Source of the DNA: Luteimonas mephitis DSM 12574
GTDB lineage: Bacteria > Pseudomonadota > Gammaproteobacteria > Xanthomonadales > Xanthomonadaceae
Reading direction: 5' to 3'
Assembly (NCBI RefSeq): GCF_000422305.1
Contig: NZ_AULN01000018.1
Coordinates: forward strand, 62,001-126,000
DNA length: 64,000 nucleotides
Both the position numbers and the translations under genes were made by a program. The notes beneath the pieces were generated by a model that had not been told where the DNA came from, did not search any database, and worked only from the letters and a program-made list of their open reading frames with translations. Positions 8,569-23,314 of this stretch are shown in pieces. The first letter of the stretch is position 1. Every line of letters begins with the position of its first letter.

Positions 8569-9671
8569 GGATGGGGCTCCGGGATTTCGGTTGCATGTTC
8601 ATGCGATTGTTCGTACCAGCCACGGGTGCGATTGACCACGTGGACGACCAGCAGCATGACCGGCACTTCGACCAGCACGCCAACCACGGTGGCCAGCGCG
8701 GCGCCTGATTTCAGCCCGAAAAGGCTGATCGCCGCGGCCACGGCGAGTTCGAAGAAATTGGACGCGCCGATCAGCGCGGACGGGCACGCGACGCTGTGCG
8801 GTTCGCCGGCCCGGCGATTGAGCCAGTACGCGAGCCACGCGTTGAAGAGCACCTGGATCAGGATCGGCACCGCGAGCATGGCGATCACCAGCGGCTGCTG
8901 AAGGATCGCCTCGCCCTGGAATGCGAACAGAAGGACCAGCGTCAGCAGCAGTGCGCCGATGGACATCGGCGCAACCCGCTTCAACATGCGATCGAAAACT
9001 GCTTGTCCACGGCGCAGCAAGGCGCGGCGAACCAGCTGCGCGATGGTCACCGGGACCAGGATGTACAGCACCACAGACGTCAGCAGCGTGTCCCAGGGCA
9101 CGGTGATCGACGAGATGCCAAGCAGCAGGCCGACGATGGGGGCGAAGGCGAACACCATGATCGTGTCGTTCAAGGCCACCTGCGACAGCGTGAACAGCGG
9201 GTCGCCGCCCGCAAGGCGGCTCCATACGAAGACCATCGCCGTGCACGGCGCCGCGGCCAGCAGGATCAGGCCGGCGATGTAGCTGTCGAGCTGGTCGACC
9301 GGGAGCCACGCCGCGAAGACATGGCGCACGAACAGCCAGCCGAGCAGCGCCATCGAAAACGGCTTGATGGCCCAGTTGACGAACAAGGTCACCCCGATCC
9401 CGCGCCAATGCCTGCCGACCTGGCCCAGTGCGCCGAAATCGACCTTGAGCAGCATCGGGATCACCATCACCCAGATCAGAACGCCCACGGGCAGGTTGAC
9501 CCGGGCGATTTCCATGCGGCCGATCGACTCGAAAACGGCCGGGCCGATCTGGCCAAGCGCGATGCCCGCGACGATGCACAGCAGCACCCACACCGAGAGG
9601 TAACGGTCGAACACGCCCATTGCAGCGACGGGCTTCCCGCGATCGGCCATGTCGCGCTGCATGCTGGTCAT
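8565..9671 (-). CDS. acr3: Arsenite efflux permease, ACR3 family
   Basis: A 368-residue, ten-helix inner-membrane carrier that exports arsenite. The conserved APCTAMVFVWSRL carries the cysteine essential in ACR3 proteins. The start MTSMQRD at 9671 sits 4 bases after the preceding arsC-type gene; the frame is open further upstream only as antisense to that gene. Together with the two reductases it forms the export arm of the resistance operon. Confidence 0.94.
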   Translation of the reverse strand: MTSMQRDMADRGKPVAAMGVFDRYLSVWVLLCIVAGIALGQIGPAVFESIGRMEIARVNLPVGVLIWVMVIPMLLKVDFGALGQVGRHWRGIGVTLFVNWAIKPFSMALLGWLFVRHVFAAWLPVDQLDSYIAGLILLAAAPCTAMVFVWSRLAGGDPLFTLSQVALNDTIMVFAFAPIVGLLLGISSITVPWDTLLTSVVLYILVPVTIAQLVRRALLRRGQAVFDRMLKRVAPMSIGALLLTLVLLFAFQGEAILQQPLVIAMLAVPILIQVLFNAWLAYWLNRRAGEPHSVACPSALIGASNFFELAVAAAISLFGLKSGAALATVVGVLVEVPVMLLVVHVVNRTRGWYEQSHEHATEIPEPHP

Positions 9672-9675
9672 GGCG

Positions 9676-10170
9676 TCACTGCCCGCCGATTTCGCGCAGC
9701 TTGCCCTGTGCGGCAAGGCGACCGAACTTGTCCAATGGCAATGCGACCAGCAACTCGACGCGCCGGCGCAGCGTCGCGAAAGCAGGGACGAACGCGCGCC
9801 TGCGCCTGTCCTCGCTGTCGTCGACCGCGACCGGATCGGGCACGCTCCAGTGTGCGACCGCAGGGTGACCGGGCCCCACGGGGCAGGATTCACCCGCGGC
9901 GTTGTCGCAGACGGTGATCACCATGTCCATTTCCGGTGCGCCTGCGGCTGCGAATTCGTCCCGGTTCTTGCTGCGCATGCGCTCGGCCGGGCATCCGGGC
10001 GATTGCGCCAGTTCCGCTGCCTCGGGCTGGACTTTCCCGCCCAGACGACTGCCAGCGCTGAACACCCGGAAGCGATCTTCGCCGAGCATGTTGAGCGGGG
10101 CCTCGGCCATGATGCTGCGCGCCGAATTGCCGGTACACAGGAACAGCACGTTGCAGGCACGTTGATTCAT
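9676..10170 (-). CDS. Arsenate reductase of the low-molecular-weight phosphatase type
   Basis: A 164-residue member of the LMW protein tyrosine phosphatase-like arsenate reductases. The P-loop LCTGNSARS gives Cys12 and Arg18 (C-x5-R), and VPDPVA supplies the general-acid aspartate. The extra cysteines (SPGCPAERM, TVCDNA, ESCPVGPG) allow the disulfide relay used by thioredoxin-coupled forms. It is the second gene of the operon, directly after arsR. A phosphatase role is unlikely in this context. Confidence 0.9.
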   Translation of the reverse strand: MNQRACNVLFLCTGNSARSIMAEAPLNMLGEDRFRVFSAGSRLGGKVQPEAAELAQSPGCPAERMRSKNRDEFAAAGAPEMDMVITVCDNAAGESCPVGPGHPAVAHWSVPDPVAVDDSEDRRRRAFVPAFATLRRRVELLVALPLDKFGRLAAQGKLREIGGQ

Positions 10171-10179
10171 TGCCGTGGC

Positions 10180-10518
10180 TCAGGCAGTCGAGGTATCGAG
10201 GTTGCTGTCGCCGGCAGCCGTCGTGGCGCACGGCGCGCCCCCGCAGCAGTTCTCGGTGAGGAAGGTGATCAACGCATTCATCTGGTCGAAGTCCGCGCTG
10301 ACCCGGATGCTGCGTCCCTCGCGCAAGTCGGAGACCAGCGCGGCCGCGCGCAGGATGTTGAGGTGGGCGGTAAGCGTTGCCGGCGGGATGTCGAGCCGGT
10401 CACGCAGCTCGCCGACCGCCAGGCCGGCCGGTCCGGCCTGCACCAGGGCGCGGAACGCGGCCAGCCGGTGCTGGTGCGAGAGGGCGTTCAGGGAGGCGAG
10501 GGCGGCTGGGGACTCCAT
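10180..10518 (-). CDS. arsR: ArsR-type arsenite-responsive repressor
   Basis: A 112-residue winged-helix repressor that leaves DNA when it binds As(III). The HTH (IPPATLTAHLNILRAAALV) matches the ArsR family. Metal ligands are probably Cys91, Cys92 and Cys97 in ENCCGGAPC near the C-terminus. This differs from the classical CVC site in the recognition helix and resembles ArsR proteins with C-terminal cysteine sites. The ATG at 10518 is chosen because it gives the family length. It heads the ars operon and probably controls its own promoter. Confidence 0.92.
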   Translation of the reverse strand: MESPAALASLNALSHQHRLAAFRALVQAGPAGLAVGELRDRLDIPPATLTAHLNILRAAALVSDLREGRSIRVSADFDQMNALITFLTENCCGGAPCATTAAGDSNLDTSTA

Positions 10519-10519
10519 G

Positions 10520-10545
10520 ATTCGAATATTCCGGAAATATGGAAT
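10520..10545 (-). promoter_or_regulatory. Putative ArsR operator/promoter region
   Basis: AT-rich palindromic DNA lies immediately before the arsR start. ATATTCCGGAAATAT (10526-10540) has a perfect TTCCGGAA core, and ATTCGAAT (10520-10527) is a second palindrome overlapping it. Both stand out against the GC-rich background. Assignment to ArsR is by position only. Confidence 0.5.
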
Positions 10546-10751
10546 TGAAATCAAGCCCCCGATTCGGCATCGCTCGAATCTTGTCTAAACGGCGGATGAA
10601 CACGACCGAAGCGCGTCCGGTCAATCGTCGATATCGCCCGCCGCGAAACGACGATCTCGCAAGACTGCCTGCGGCGGATTGCTCACTGGGGCATCGCGCC
10701 ATCACGGTCGAACCTGTTCGGTCCAGGACCAACCCAAAGCGAGGAACGATC

Positions 10752-11108
10752 ATGAGTTATGTCGACGGTTTCGTGTTGCCCGTGCCCGAAAAGAACCTGG
10801 CCGCCTATCGCCGCCTGGCCCGCAAGGCCGGGGCGATCTGGAAGGAGTACGGCGCGCTGGAGTACGTCGAGTGCGTGGCCGACGACGTCCAGCCGGGCAA
10901 GCACACCTCGTTCCCGCAGAGCGTCAAGCTCAAGCCCGGCGAGGTGGTGGTCTTTTCCTGGATCGTCTACAAGTCGCGCGCGCAGCGCGACCGGATCAAC
11001 AAGAAGGTCATGGCCGATCCGCGCCTGGCGAACCTGGGTCCCAAGGACATGCCATTCGACGGCAAGCGCATGTTCTTTGGCGGCTTCAAGCCGATCGTGG
11101 AACTGTGA
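10752..11108 (+). CDS. DUF1428 domain protein
   Basis: A 118-residue protein of the DUF1428 family, a dimeric alpha/beta-barrel fold of unknown function. It begins [12 protein letters not shown] and carries the family segments [16 protein letters not shown] and [11 protein letters not shown]. The start at 10752 follows GAGGAACGATC. It overlaps nothing but is followed within 9 bases by the YceI gene, so a two-gene operon is likely. Divergent from arsR. Confidence 0.9.
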   Translation: MSYVDGFVLPVPEKNLAAYRRLARKAGAIWKEYGALEYVECVADDVQPGKHTSFPQSVKLKPGEVVVFSWIVYKSRAQRDRINKKVMADPRLANLGPKDMPFDGKRMFFGGFKPIVEL

Positions 11109-11116
11109 CGACGACG

Positions 11117-11767
11117 ATGGAAATCCGGAATCGCTTTGCCTTCGGGCCGCTCGCGCTTGTCGCGCTGCTGGCGGCCAACGGCATTGCCGCCGCGGCCACG
11201 GTCCACTACGACATCGATCCCGAGCACACCTATCCCAGCTTCGAGGCCGACCACATGGCCGGGCTGTCGGTCTGGCGTGGCAAGTTCAACCACAGCAGCG
11301 GCACGGTCGCACTCGACAAGGAGGCCGGCACCGGCGCGGTGGAGGTCGCCATCGACGTGTCCAGCATCGATTTCGGCAACGATGCGCTCAACGAGCACGC
11401 GCGCGGAGCGGAATTGTTCGACGTGGCGAAGTACCCGCAGGCGACCTACCGCGGCCGGCTGGAGGATTTCGTCGACGGCAAGCCGACGCGCGTGGCGGGC
11501 GAATTGACCCTGCACGGAGTGACGCGTCCGGTGGGACTGAAGATCAACAGCTTCAAGTGCATGCCGCACCCGATGCTCAAGCGCGAAGTGTGTGGCGCCG
11601 ATGCGCTGGCGACGATCCAGCGCGACGAGTTCGGCATGCCGGCTGGCAAGGATTACGGCTTCAGCATGGCAGTGACGCTGCGGATCCAGGTGGAGGCGAT
11701 CGCGCAGGAGACGGGGGAGGCTGCTTCGCGTAGTCGCGTGCCGGGATTCTCTCCCGCGTCGCAGTGA
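11117..11767 (+). CDS. YceI family periplasmic lipid-binding-like protein
   Basis: A 216-residue YceI protein. A signal peptide (about residues 1-26, ending AAAA) is followed by the lipocalin-like barrel that starts [18 protein letters not shown], with the conserved SFEADH and GVTRPV elements. YceI proteins bind polyisoprenoids or related lipids in the periplasm; the exact ligand here is unknown. The C-terminal 25 residues are a low-complexity extension beyond the usual ~190 residues. Co-transcribed with the DUF1428 gene. Confidence 0.9.
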   Translation: MEIRNRFAFGPLALVALLAANGIAAAATVHYDIDPEHTYPSFEADHMAGLSVWRGKFNHSSGTVALDKEAGTGAVEVAIDVSSIDFGNDALNEHARGAELFDVAKYPQATYRGRLEDFVDGKPTRVAGELTLHGVTRPVGLKINSFKCMPHPMLKREVCGADALATIQRDEFGMPAGKDYGFSMAVTLRIQVEAIAQETGEAASRSRVPGFSPASQ

Positions 11768-11777
11768 ACGCGCCCGT

Positions 11778-11851
11778 TGCAGGGGCGCGCCATGGGCGCG
11801 ATCACCTTTTGCAATCAAATCGTTCGCGCCCATGGGGCGCTCCTACCTGCA
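11778..11851. repeat. GTAGGAGCG-family palindromic repeat
   Basis: Inverted arms GGGGCGCGCCATGGGCGCGA and TCGCGCCCATGGGGCGCTCC flank an AT-rich 22-base loop. The element sits between the convergent yceI and sigma-factor genes. On the minus strand its edge reads GGTAGGAGCGCC and its TAG is the stop codon of the sigma-factor gene. It is closely related to the copy at 27179-27248. Confidence 0.85.
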
Positions 11852-13099
11852 GTCGCGCGCCTTTGCCAGCAGCAGCTCGCGCTCGCGTGCGTTGCGGGTC
11901 ATGCCGGCGGCGCGTTCGAACTCGTTGCGCGCTTCGGCGTGGCGATCGAGCTTGCGCAGCAATTCGCCGCGGACGCTTGGCAGCAGATGGTAGTTCTGCA
12001 GCCTGCGTTCACTGGCCAGCGCGTCCACCGCGGCGAGAGCCGCGTCGGGGCCTGACGCCATGGACACGGCCACGGCGCGATTGAGTTCGACCACGGGGGA
12101 AGGCATTGCCCGCGCAAGCGCGTCGTACAGCGCGACGATGCGCGGCCAGTCGGTTGCTTCCACGCTCGTGGCGCGAGCATGGCAGGCGGCAATCGCGGCC
12201 TGCAGCACGTAAGGCCCGCTCGCGCCGCCGAGTTTGATCGCCTGTTCGAGCGCCGCCAGGCCACGACGGATCAGCAGCTGGTCCCAGCGCGCGCGGTTCT
12301 GGTCGGCGAGCAGCACCGGTTCGCCAGCCGGGCCCACGCGCGCCTTGCTGCGCGAGGCCTGCAGTTCCATCAGCGCAAGCAGTCCGTGTACTTCCGGCTC
12401 GCGTGGCACCAGGCCGACGAGGATGCGGCCCAGCCGCAGCGCTTCCTCGCACAGCGCCGGGCGCAGCCAGTCGTCGCCGGCGGTCGCCGCATAACCCTCG
12501 TTGAAGACCAGGTAGATGACTTCGAGCACCGAGGCCAGGCGTTCGAACCGGTCGTCGCCGCGCGGTACCTCGAAAGGCACCTGCTTGTCCGACAGCGTGC
12601 GCTTGGCGCGCACGATGCGCTGGGCCATCGTGGCTTCCGGCACCAGGAACGCGCGCGCGATCTCGTCGGTGGACAGGCCACCGAGCAGGCGCAGGGTCAG
12701 CGCGACGCGGGCCTCGCGCGGCAGCACCGGATGGCAGGCGGTGAACACCAGCCGCAGCAGGTCGTCGCCGATGTCGTCGTCAAGCCGGTCTTCGAGTCCG
12801 GACGCGGCCATGTCCTGCTGCTCCTCCAGTTCACGCGCGATCTCCGCGTGCTTGCTCCACTGCAGCTTGCTGCGCCGCAACCGGTCGATGGCGCGGTGCC
12901 TCGCGGTGGCCATCAGCCAGGCGGCCGGATTGTCCGGTACGCCGGTCTCCGGCCAGCGCTCCAGCGCGGCGACCAGCGCGTCCTGCGCCAGTTCCTCGGC
13001 CAGGCCCACGTCGCGCACCATGCGCGCCAGCGCGGCGATCAGCTTGGCGGACTCGATGCGCCACACGGCCTCGACTGTGCGATGGATGTCGGTCGTCAT
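11843..13099 (-). CDS. ECF sigma factor with C-terminal TPR-like domain (SigJ/ECF42-like)
   Basis: A 418-residue extracytoplasmic-function sigma factor. Residues ~1-90 hold region 2 (AELAQDALVAALERWPETG, AWLMATARHRAIDRLRR). Residues ~130-185 hold region 4 (LRLLGGLSTDEIARAFLVPEATMAQRIVRAKR). The remaining ~230 residues are a helical TPR-like domain (DUF6596 type) with YLVFNEGYAA and ELNRAVAVSMASGP. This architecture is that of the ECF42 group, whose members usually lack an anti-sigma factor and sit beside YCII/DGPF-domain genes. No such gene is adjacent here. Its targets cannot be read from the window. Confidence 0.9.
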   Translation of the reverse strand: MTTDIHRTVEAVWRIESAKLIAALARMVRDVGLAEELAQDALVAALERWPETGVPDNPAAWLMATARHRAIDRLRRSKLQWSKHAEIARELEEQQDMAASGLEDRLDDDIGDDLLRLVFTACHPVLPREARVALTLRLLGGLSTDEIARAFLVPEATMAQRIVRAKRTLSDKQVPFEVPRGDDRFERLASVLEVIYLVFNEGYAATAGDDWLRPALCEEALRLGRILVGLVPREPEVHGLLALMELQASRSKARVGPAGEPVLLADQNRARWDQLLIRRGLAALEQAIKLGGASGPYVLQAAIAACHARATSVEATDWPRIVALYDALARAMPSPVVELNRAVAVSMASGPDAALAAVDALASERRLQNYHLLPSVRGELLRKLDRHAEARNEFERAAGMTRNARERELLLAKARDCR

Positions 13100-13162
13100 G
13101 GCGGCAGATCAAAGCACCGCCGCTTTCCCGGCGCAAGGGCCGCGCGGGTCAGGTGGTCCGGC

Positions 13163-13579
13163 TCAGCGCTGCGCATCGTCGACGGCGTTGGGCTCGTCGT
13201 CCGAAGCGCAGGCCTCCCGGGCTTTCCGGGCGAGGTGGGCGAAGCGCTTGCGCTGCTTCTCCAGGGCGTCGTCGTCGAGTTCCTCCAGCGCGAGCAGGGT
13301 GTTGCTGGCATCGCGCGTGGCGCGGATGAGTTCGTCGAGCTTGATCTGCAGCGCTTCCGTGTCGCGGTTCTGCGTGTTCTGGATCAGGAACACCATCAGG
13401 AAGGTGATGATGGTGGTGCCGGTGTTGATCACCAGCTGCCAGGTGTTGTTGAACTTGAAGATCGGCCCGGTCGCTGCCCAGATGACGATCAGGAGGGCGG
13501 CGATTGCGAAGCACATCGGCTTGCCCGTGAATCGCGCCGCGGCCTGGGCGAAGCGCGTGAATGCCTTGGACTTATTCAT
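13163..13579 (-). CDS. Low-affinity iron permease family membrane protein
   Basis: A 138-residue protein of the low-affinity iron permease family (PF04120). Two transmembrane helices (CFAIAALLIVIWAATGP and LVINTGTTIITFLMVFLIQ) are followed by the conserved IQNTQNRDTEALQIKLDELI and a coiled-coil tail. Iron transport is shown for fungal relatives; the bacterial role is uncertain. It lies upstream of the sigma-factor gene on the same strand. Confidence 0.88.
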   Translation of the reverse strand: MNKSKAFTRFAQAAARFTGKPMCFAIAALLIVIWAATGPIFKFNNTWQLVINTGTTIITFLMVFLIQNTQNRDTEALQIKLDELIRATRDASNTLLALEELDDDALEKQRKRFAHLARKAREACASDDEPNAVDDAQR

Positions 13580-13626
13580 GGTGGCCCTCGTCGGTAGAAA
13601 GCGCGCGCCGGCGCCTGGTCGGTTTC

Positions 13627-14634
13627 TCAGCCGCGCGGGCCGCCCATCACGGGCAGAACCACGCCGTTGACGTAGGAGGCGGTCACCGGCGACGCGAGGA
13701 AGACATAGGCCGGCGAGATTTCCTCTGGCTGCGCCGGGCGTCCCATGTCACTGTCCTCGCCGAACGCGGCGACGTCGCCGGCGGACTTGTCTGCGGGGTT
13801 GAGCGGCGTCCACACCGGACCGGGCGCGACCGCGTTGACCCGGATGCCGCGGGCGAGCAGGTTCGAGGCCAGCGACAGGGTGAAGGTATGGATCGCGCCC
13901 TTGGTCGCGGAATAGTCCAGCAGCTTGGGGTTGCCGAAGATGCCGGTTTCCGAACCGGTGTTGATGATGCAGGCGCCTTCGCTCATGTGTTCGAGCGCGG
14001 CGCGCGCCATGTTGAAGTAGCCACCGATGTTGGTGCGCAGGGTTTCCTGCAGGCGTGCATCGGTGATGTCATCGATGTCCGCGGCGTGCAGCTGGAAGGC
14101 CGCATTGTTCACCAGCACGTCGAGGCGGCCGAAGGCCTTGACCACCTTGCCGACCGCGGTCTTGCAGAACGCGGGGTCGCCGACGTCGCCGGCCACCACC
14201 AGGCACCTGCGACCCTCGGCTTCGACGTGGCGCCGCGTTTTCCGGGCGTCGGCGTCCTCGTCGAGATGGAACACCGCCACGTCGGCGCCTTCGCGCGCGA
14301 ACAGGACCGCCACCGCGCGGCCGATGCCCGAATCGCCGCCGGTGACGATCGCGGCCATGCCGTCGAGCTTGCCGCTGCCCACGTAGTCGGGCGCGAGGAA
14401 CCTGGGCTGCAGCCTGAGCTCGTCTTCGTTGCCGGGCTTGGCGAGGTGCTGCGCGGGCATCGGATTTTCCGGCTGTCGTCGCGTGCCGGCCTGCACCGGC
14501 TTCTTCTTCCTCGCCGTCTTCTTCTTCGCCGCTTGCGTCTTTTCCTTTGCGTCCGCCTGCTTCTGCAGGGCGCGGTGGCGTGCGGCCGTCGCGGCCGCCG
14601 GCGCGCGCGACGTCTTCTTGGTGGTTCTGGCCAT
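13627..14634 (-). CDS. SDR family oxidoreductase with a Lys/Ala-rich N-terminal extension
   Basis: A 335-residue short-chain dehydrogenase. The cofactor loop TGGDSGIG is at residues 98-105, NNAA at 176-179, and the catalytic Ser228, Tyr241 and Lys245 lie in NTGS and YSATK. The core resembles the YhdG/GsdA-type general-stress SDRs whose N-terminus carries PGNEDELRLQPRF. Unusually, ~55 residues of Ala/Lys-rich sequence (ATAARHRALQKQADAKEK) precede it when the ATG at 14634 is used. A start at MPAQHLAKPG (codon 59) would give the common length. Substrate unknown. Confidence 0.85.
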   Translation of the reverse strand: MARTTKKTSRAPAAATAARHRALQKQADAKEKTQAAKKKTARKKKPVQAGTRRQPENPMPAQHLAKPGNEDELRLQPRFLAPDYVGSGKLDGMAAIVTGGDSGIGRAVAVLFAREGADVAVFHLDEDADARKTRRHVEAEGRRCLVVAGDVGDPAFCKTAVGKVVKAFGRLDVLVNNAAFQLHAADIDDITDARLQETLRTNIGGYFNMARAALEHMSEGACIINTGSETGIFGNPKLLDYSATKGAIHTFTLSLASNLLARGIRVNAVAPGPVWTPLNPADKSAGDVAAFGEDSDMGRPAQPEEISPAYVFLASPVTASYVNGVVLPVMGGPRG

Positions 14635-14710
14635 GCCGTGGTCTGTCAAGGTTGCCTGCAGCGACCCTAGGCGCAGGCGCGTCGCGGCAAAGTGAGCGGA
14701 CGGCGTCGGA

Positions 14711-16310
<1,600 letters not shown>

Positions 16311-16624
16311 GGGGCTGGTTTCCGGGGTGTGCGCCGGGTGCCGGCGCGGCGTGCGGATGCACGAAGGCCCCGCGCGGTGGCGGGGATGCATGAACGTACC
16401 CGTCCCGTGGGGCGGGGAAGCGCGAGGCTTCAGGTTCTGGCGACGATCCGCATGGTTGCTGCCCCTCGGCGAACAAGGGGCGCGATGCTACACGAAGGCG
16501 GGACGCGCATGCCACCGGGCGTGCGGCGATGTTCACGTAGCGAAGGGGAGCGCGAGCTTAGTTCACCGTGACGAGCCCGCACGATGCGCGCGCATGCCCT
16601 GACGGCTGGAGAACGCGGCGCGGC
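16311..16624. other. Intergenic stretch upstream of the MFS gene
   Basis: About 314 bases with no supported gene between the MFS and LOG genes, which are on the same strand. On the minus strand, 16453-16430 encodes an eight-codon mini-ORF (MRIVART, stop) preceded by GAGGGGCAGC. CCCCT/AGGGG arms (around 16455-16480) lie just upstream. A leader peptide is possible but weakly supported. Nothing else stands out. Confidence 0.35.
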
Positions 16625-17218
16625 TCAGCGCAGCTGGCTCTTGTGCTTGGCGTCGAGCCACTTCAGCGCGTGCGCGGGCTTGTAGCCATCGAGCCACGAG
16701 AACAGCCCGTCGATGTCATCGCCGTGCCACAGGTCTGCGCGCTGGTCGGGATGCAGGAAGCGTTCGGCGACCATGCGGTCGATCATCGCCAGCAGCGGGT
16801 CGTAGAAGTCGTCGACATCGAGGAACGCGCAGGGCTTCTCGCCGAGGCCGAGCTGGCGCCAGGTCAGCATCTCGAACATCTCGTCGAGCGTGCCGAAACC
16901 GCCGGGCAGGGCGACGAAGGCGTCGGACAGGTCGAACATGCGCGCCTTGCGTTCGTGCATCGAACCGACGATTTCCAGCTTGGTCACGCCGCGGTGCGCG
17001 ACCTCCATGTCCACCAGCTGCTGCGGGATCACGCCGATGACTTCGCCGCCGCCCTCGAGCACCGCGTCGGCGACGATGCCCATCAGCCCGACGTTGCCGC
17101 CGCCATACACAAGCGCCAGTTTTTCGCTGGCGATGCGCGCGCCCAGTGCCTTCGCACGTTCGGCGTACGTGGCGCGGAGGCCGGAGTTGGAGCCGCAGTA
17201 GACGCAGATGCTTTTCAT
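16625..17218 (-). CDS. LOG family protein (TIGR00730, nucleotide 5'-monophosphate phosphoribohydrolase)
   Basis: A 197-residue Rossmann-like protein of the LOG family, which releases the base from nucleoside 5'-monophosphates such as cytokinin ribotides or AMP. It starts MKSICVYCGSNSGLR. The family motifs SMHERKARM and LPGGFGTLDEMFE (the PGGxGTxxE signature) are intact, with LVYGGGNVGLMG in the N-terminal half. In bacteria the physiological substrate is unclear. The start is set by the family N-terminus. Confidence 0.93.
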   Translation of the reverse strand: MKSICVYCGSNSGLRATYAERAKALGARIASEKLALVYGGGNVGLMGIVADAVLEGGGEVIGVIPQQLVDMEVAHRGVTKLEIVGSMHERKARMFDLSDAFVALPGGFGTLDEMFEMLTWRQLGLGEKPCAFLDVDDFYDPLLAMIDRMVAERFLHPDQRADLWHGDDIDGLFSWLDGYKPAHALKWLDAKHKSQLR

Positions 17219-17221
17219 GGG

Positions 17222-17342
17222 AGTGGGGATTCGGGATTGGGGATGCGGAAAAGCAGACGCCGGGCTTGTGCCCGGCGTTGACCGTGAGGATGCGGGTGGG
17301 TGGGGCTTTCGCAAATCCCCAATCCCGATTCCCTGATCCCCA
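17222..17342. repeat. GGGATT-type repeat pair around a hairpin
   Basis: TTCGGGATTGGGGATG on one side and AATCCCCAATCCCGATTCCC on the other form an inverted pair between lpd and the LOG gene. The same short units recur at 37128-37266 and 42567-42661. Confidence 0.7.
17257..17278 (-). terminator. Probable intrinsic terminator of the odh operon
   Basis: A perfect 9-bp stem ACGCCGGGC/GCCCGGCGT with a 4-base loop. Read leftwards it lies about 70 bases past the lpd stop and is followed by CTGCTTTTCC, so it fits the end of the odhA-odhB-lpd transcript. Confidence 0.65.
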
Positions 17343-17350
17343 GGCGAACC

Positions 17351-20165
<2,815 letters not shown>

Positions 20166-20207
20166 GTTGGGCGGCGTCCTGATGGAAACGTTGAAGGGGA
20201 AGTGGGG

Positions 20208-23033
<2,826 letters not shown>

Positions 23034-23314
23034 GTCGGGCGTATCGGGCTCGAAAAGGGAGGGGCAAATGCCTGATTCGACGGGATTTTCGCTGGCCCGT
23101 GGAACGGCTCGGGAAAGAACCGCAATTATAGCCCGCGAGCTTGCCGCGGTGCATCATGGACGGCTTTCCACGGCAGGGACGCCGCGTCCCGACGGCCCTC
23201 GGCATGGGCGCGGTCGATTTCCCGGACACACTGGCCCGCGGGAGCGTCCCTCGGGCGAGGAGCCCGCTGCCGAGCGACCGATTCCCGGGAAAGCATCACG
23301 CGCACGGGGCGTTC
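23034..23314. other. odhA upstream region with a degenerate palindromic repeat
   Basis: Roughly 280 bases without a gene. The odhA-proximal part holds the TATAAT above. The part next to the GNAT gene (about 23262-23318) is a diverged copy of the GTAGGAGCG repeat: GGGAAAGCATCACGCGCACG and GGGCGTTCCTACAG parallel the copy at 27213-27248. Its minus-strand TGTAGGAACG supplies the GNAT stop codon. Confidence 0.6.
23125..23130 (-). promoter_or_regulatory. Putative -10 element upstream of odhA
   Basis: A perfect TATAAT on the minus strand, about 90 bases before the odhA GTG. No good -35 hexamer is seen 17 bases upstream (TGCACC), so either an activator helps or the match is fortuitous. Confidence 0.5.

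Noticed and set aside
11778..11851. Repeated palindromes considered as a CRISPR array or IS ends.
   Set aside because: Units are not regularly spaced, there are no unique spacers, no cas genes and no transposase between copies.
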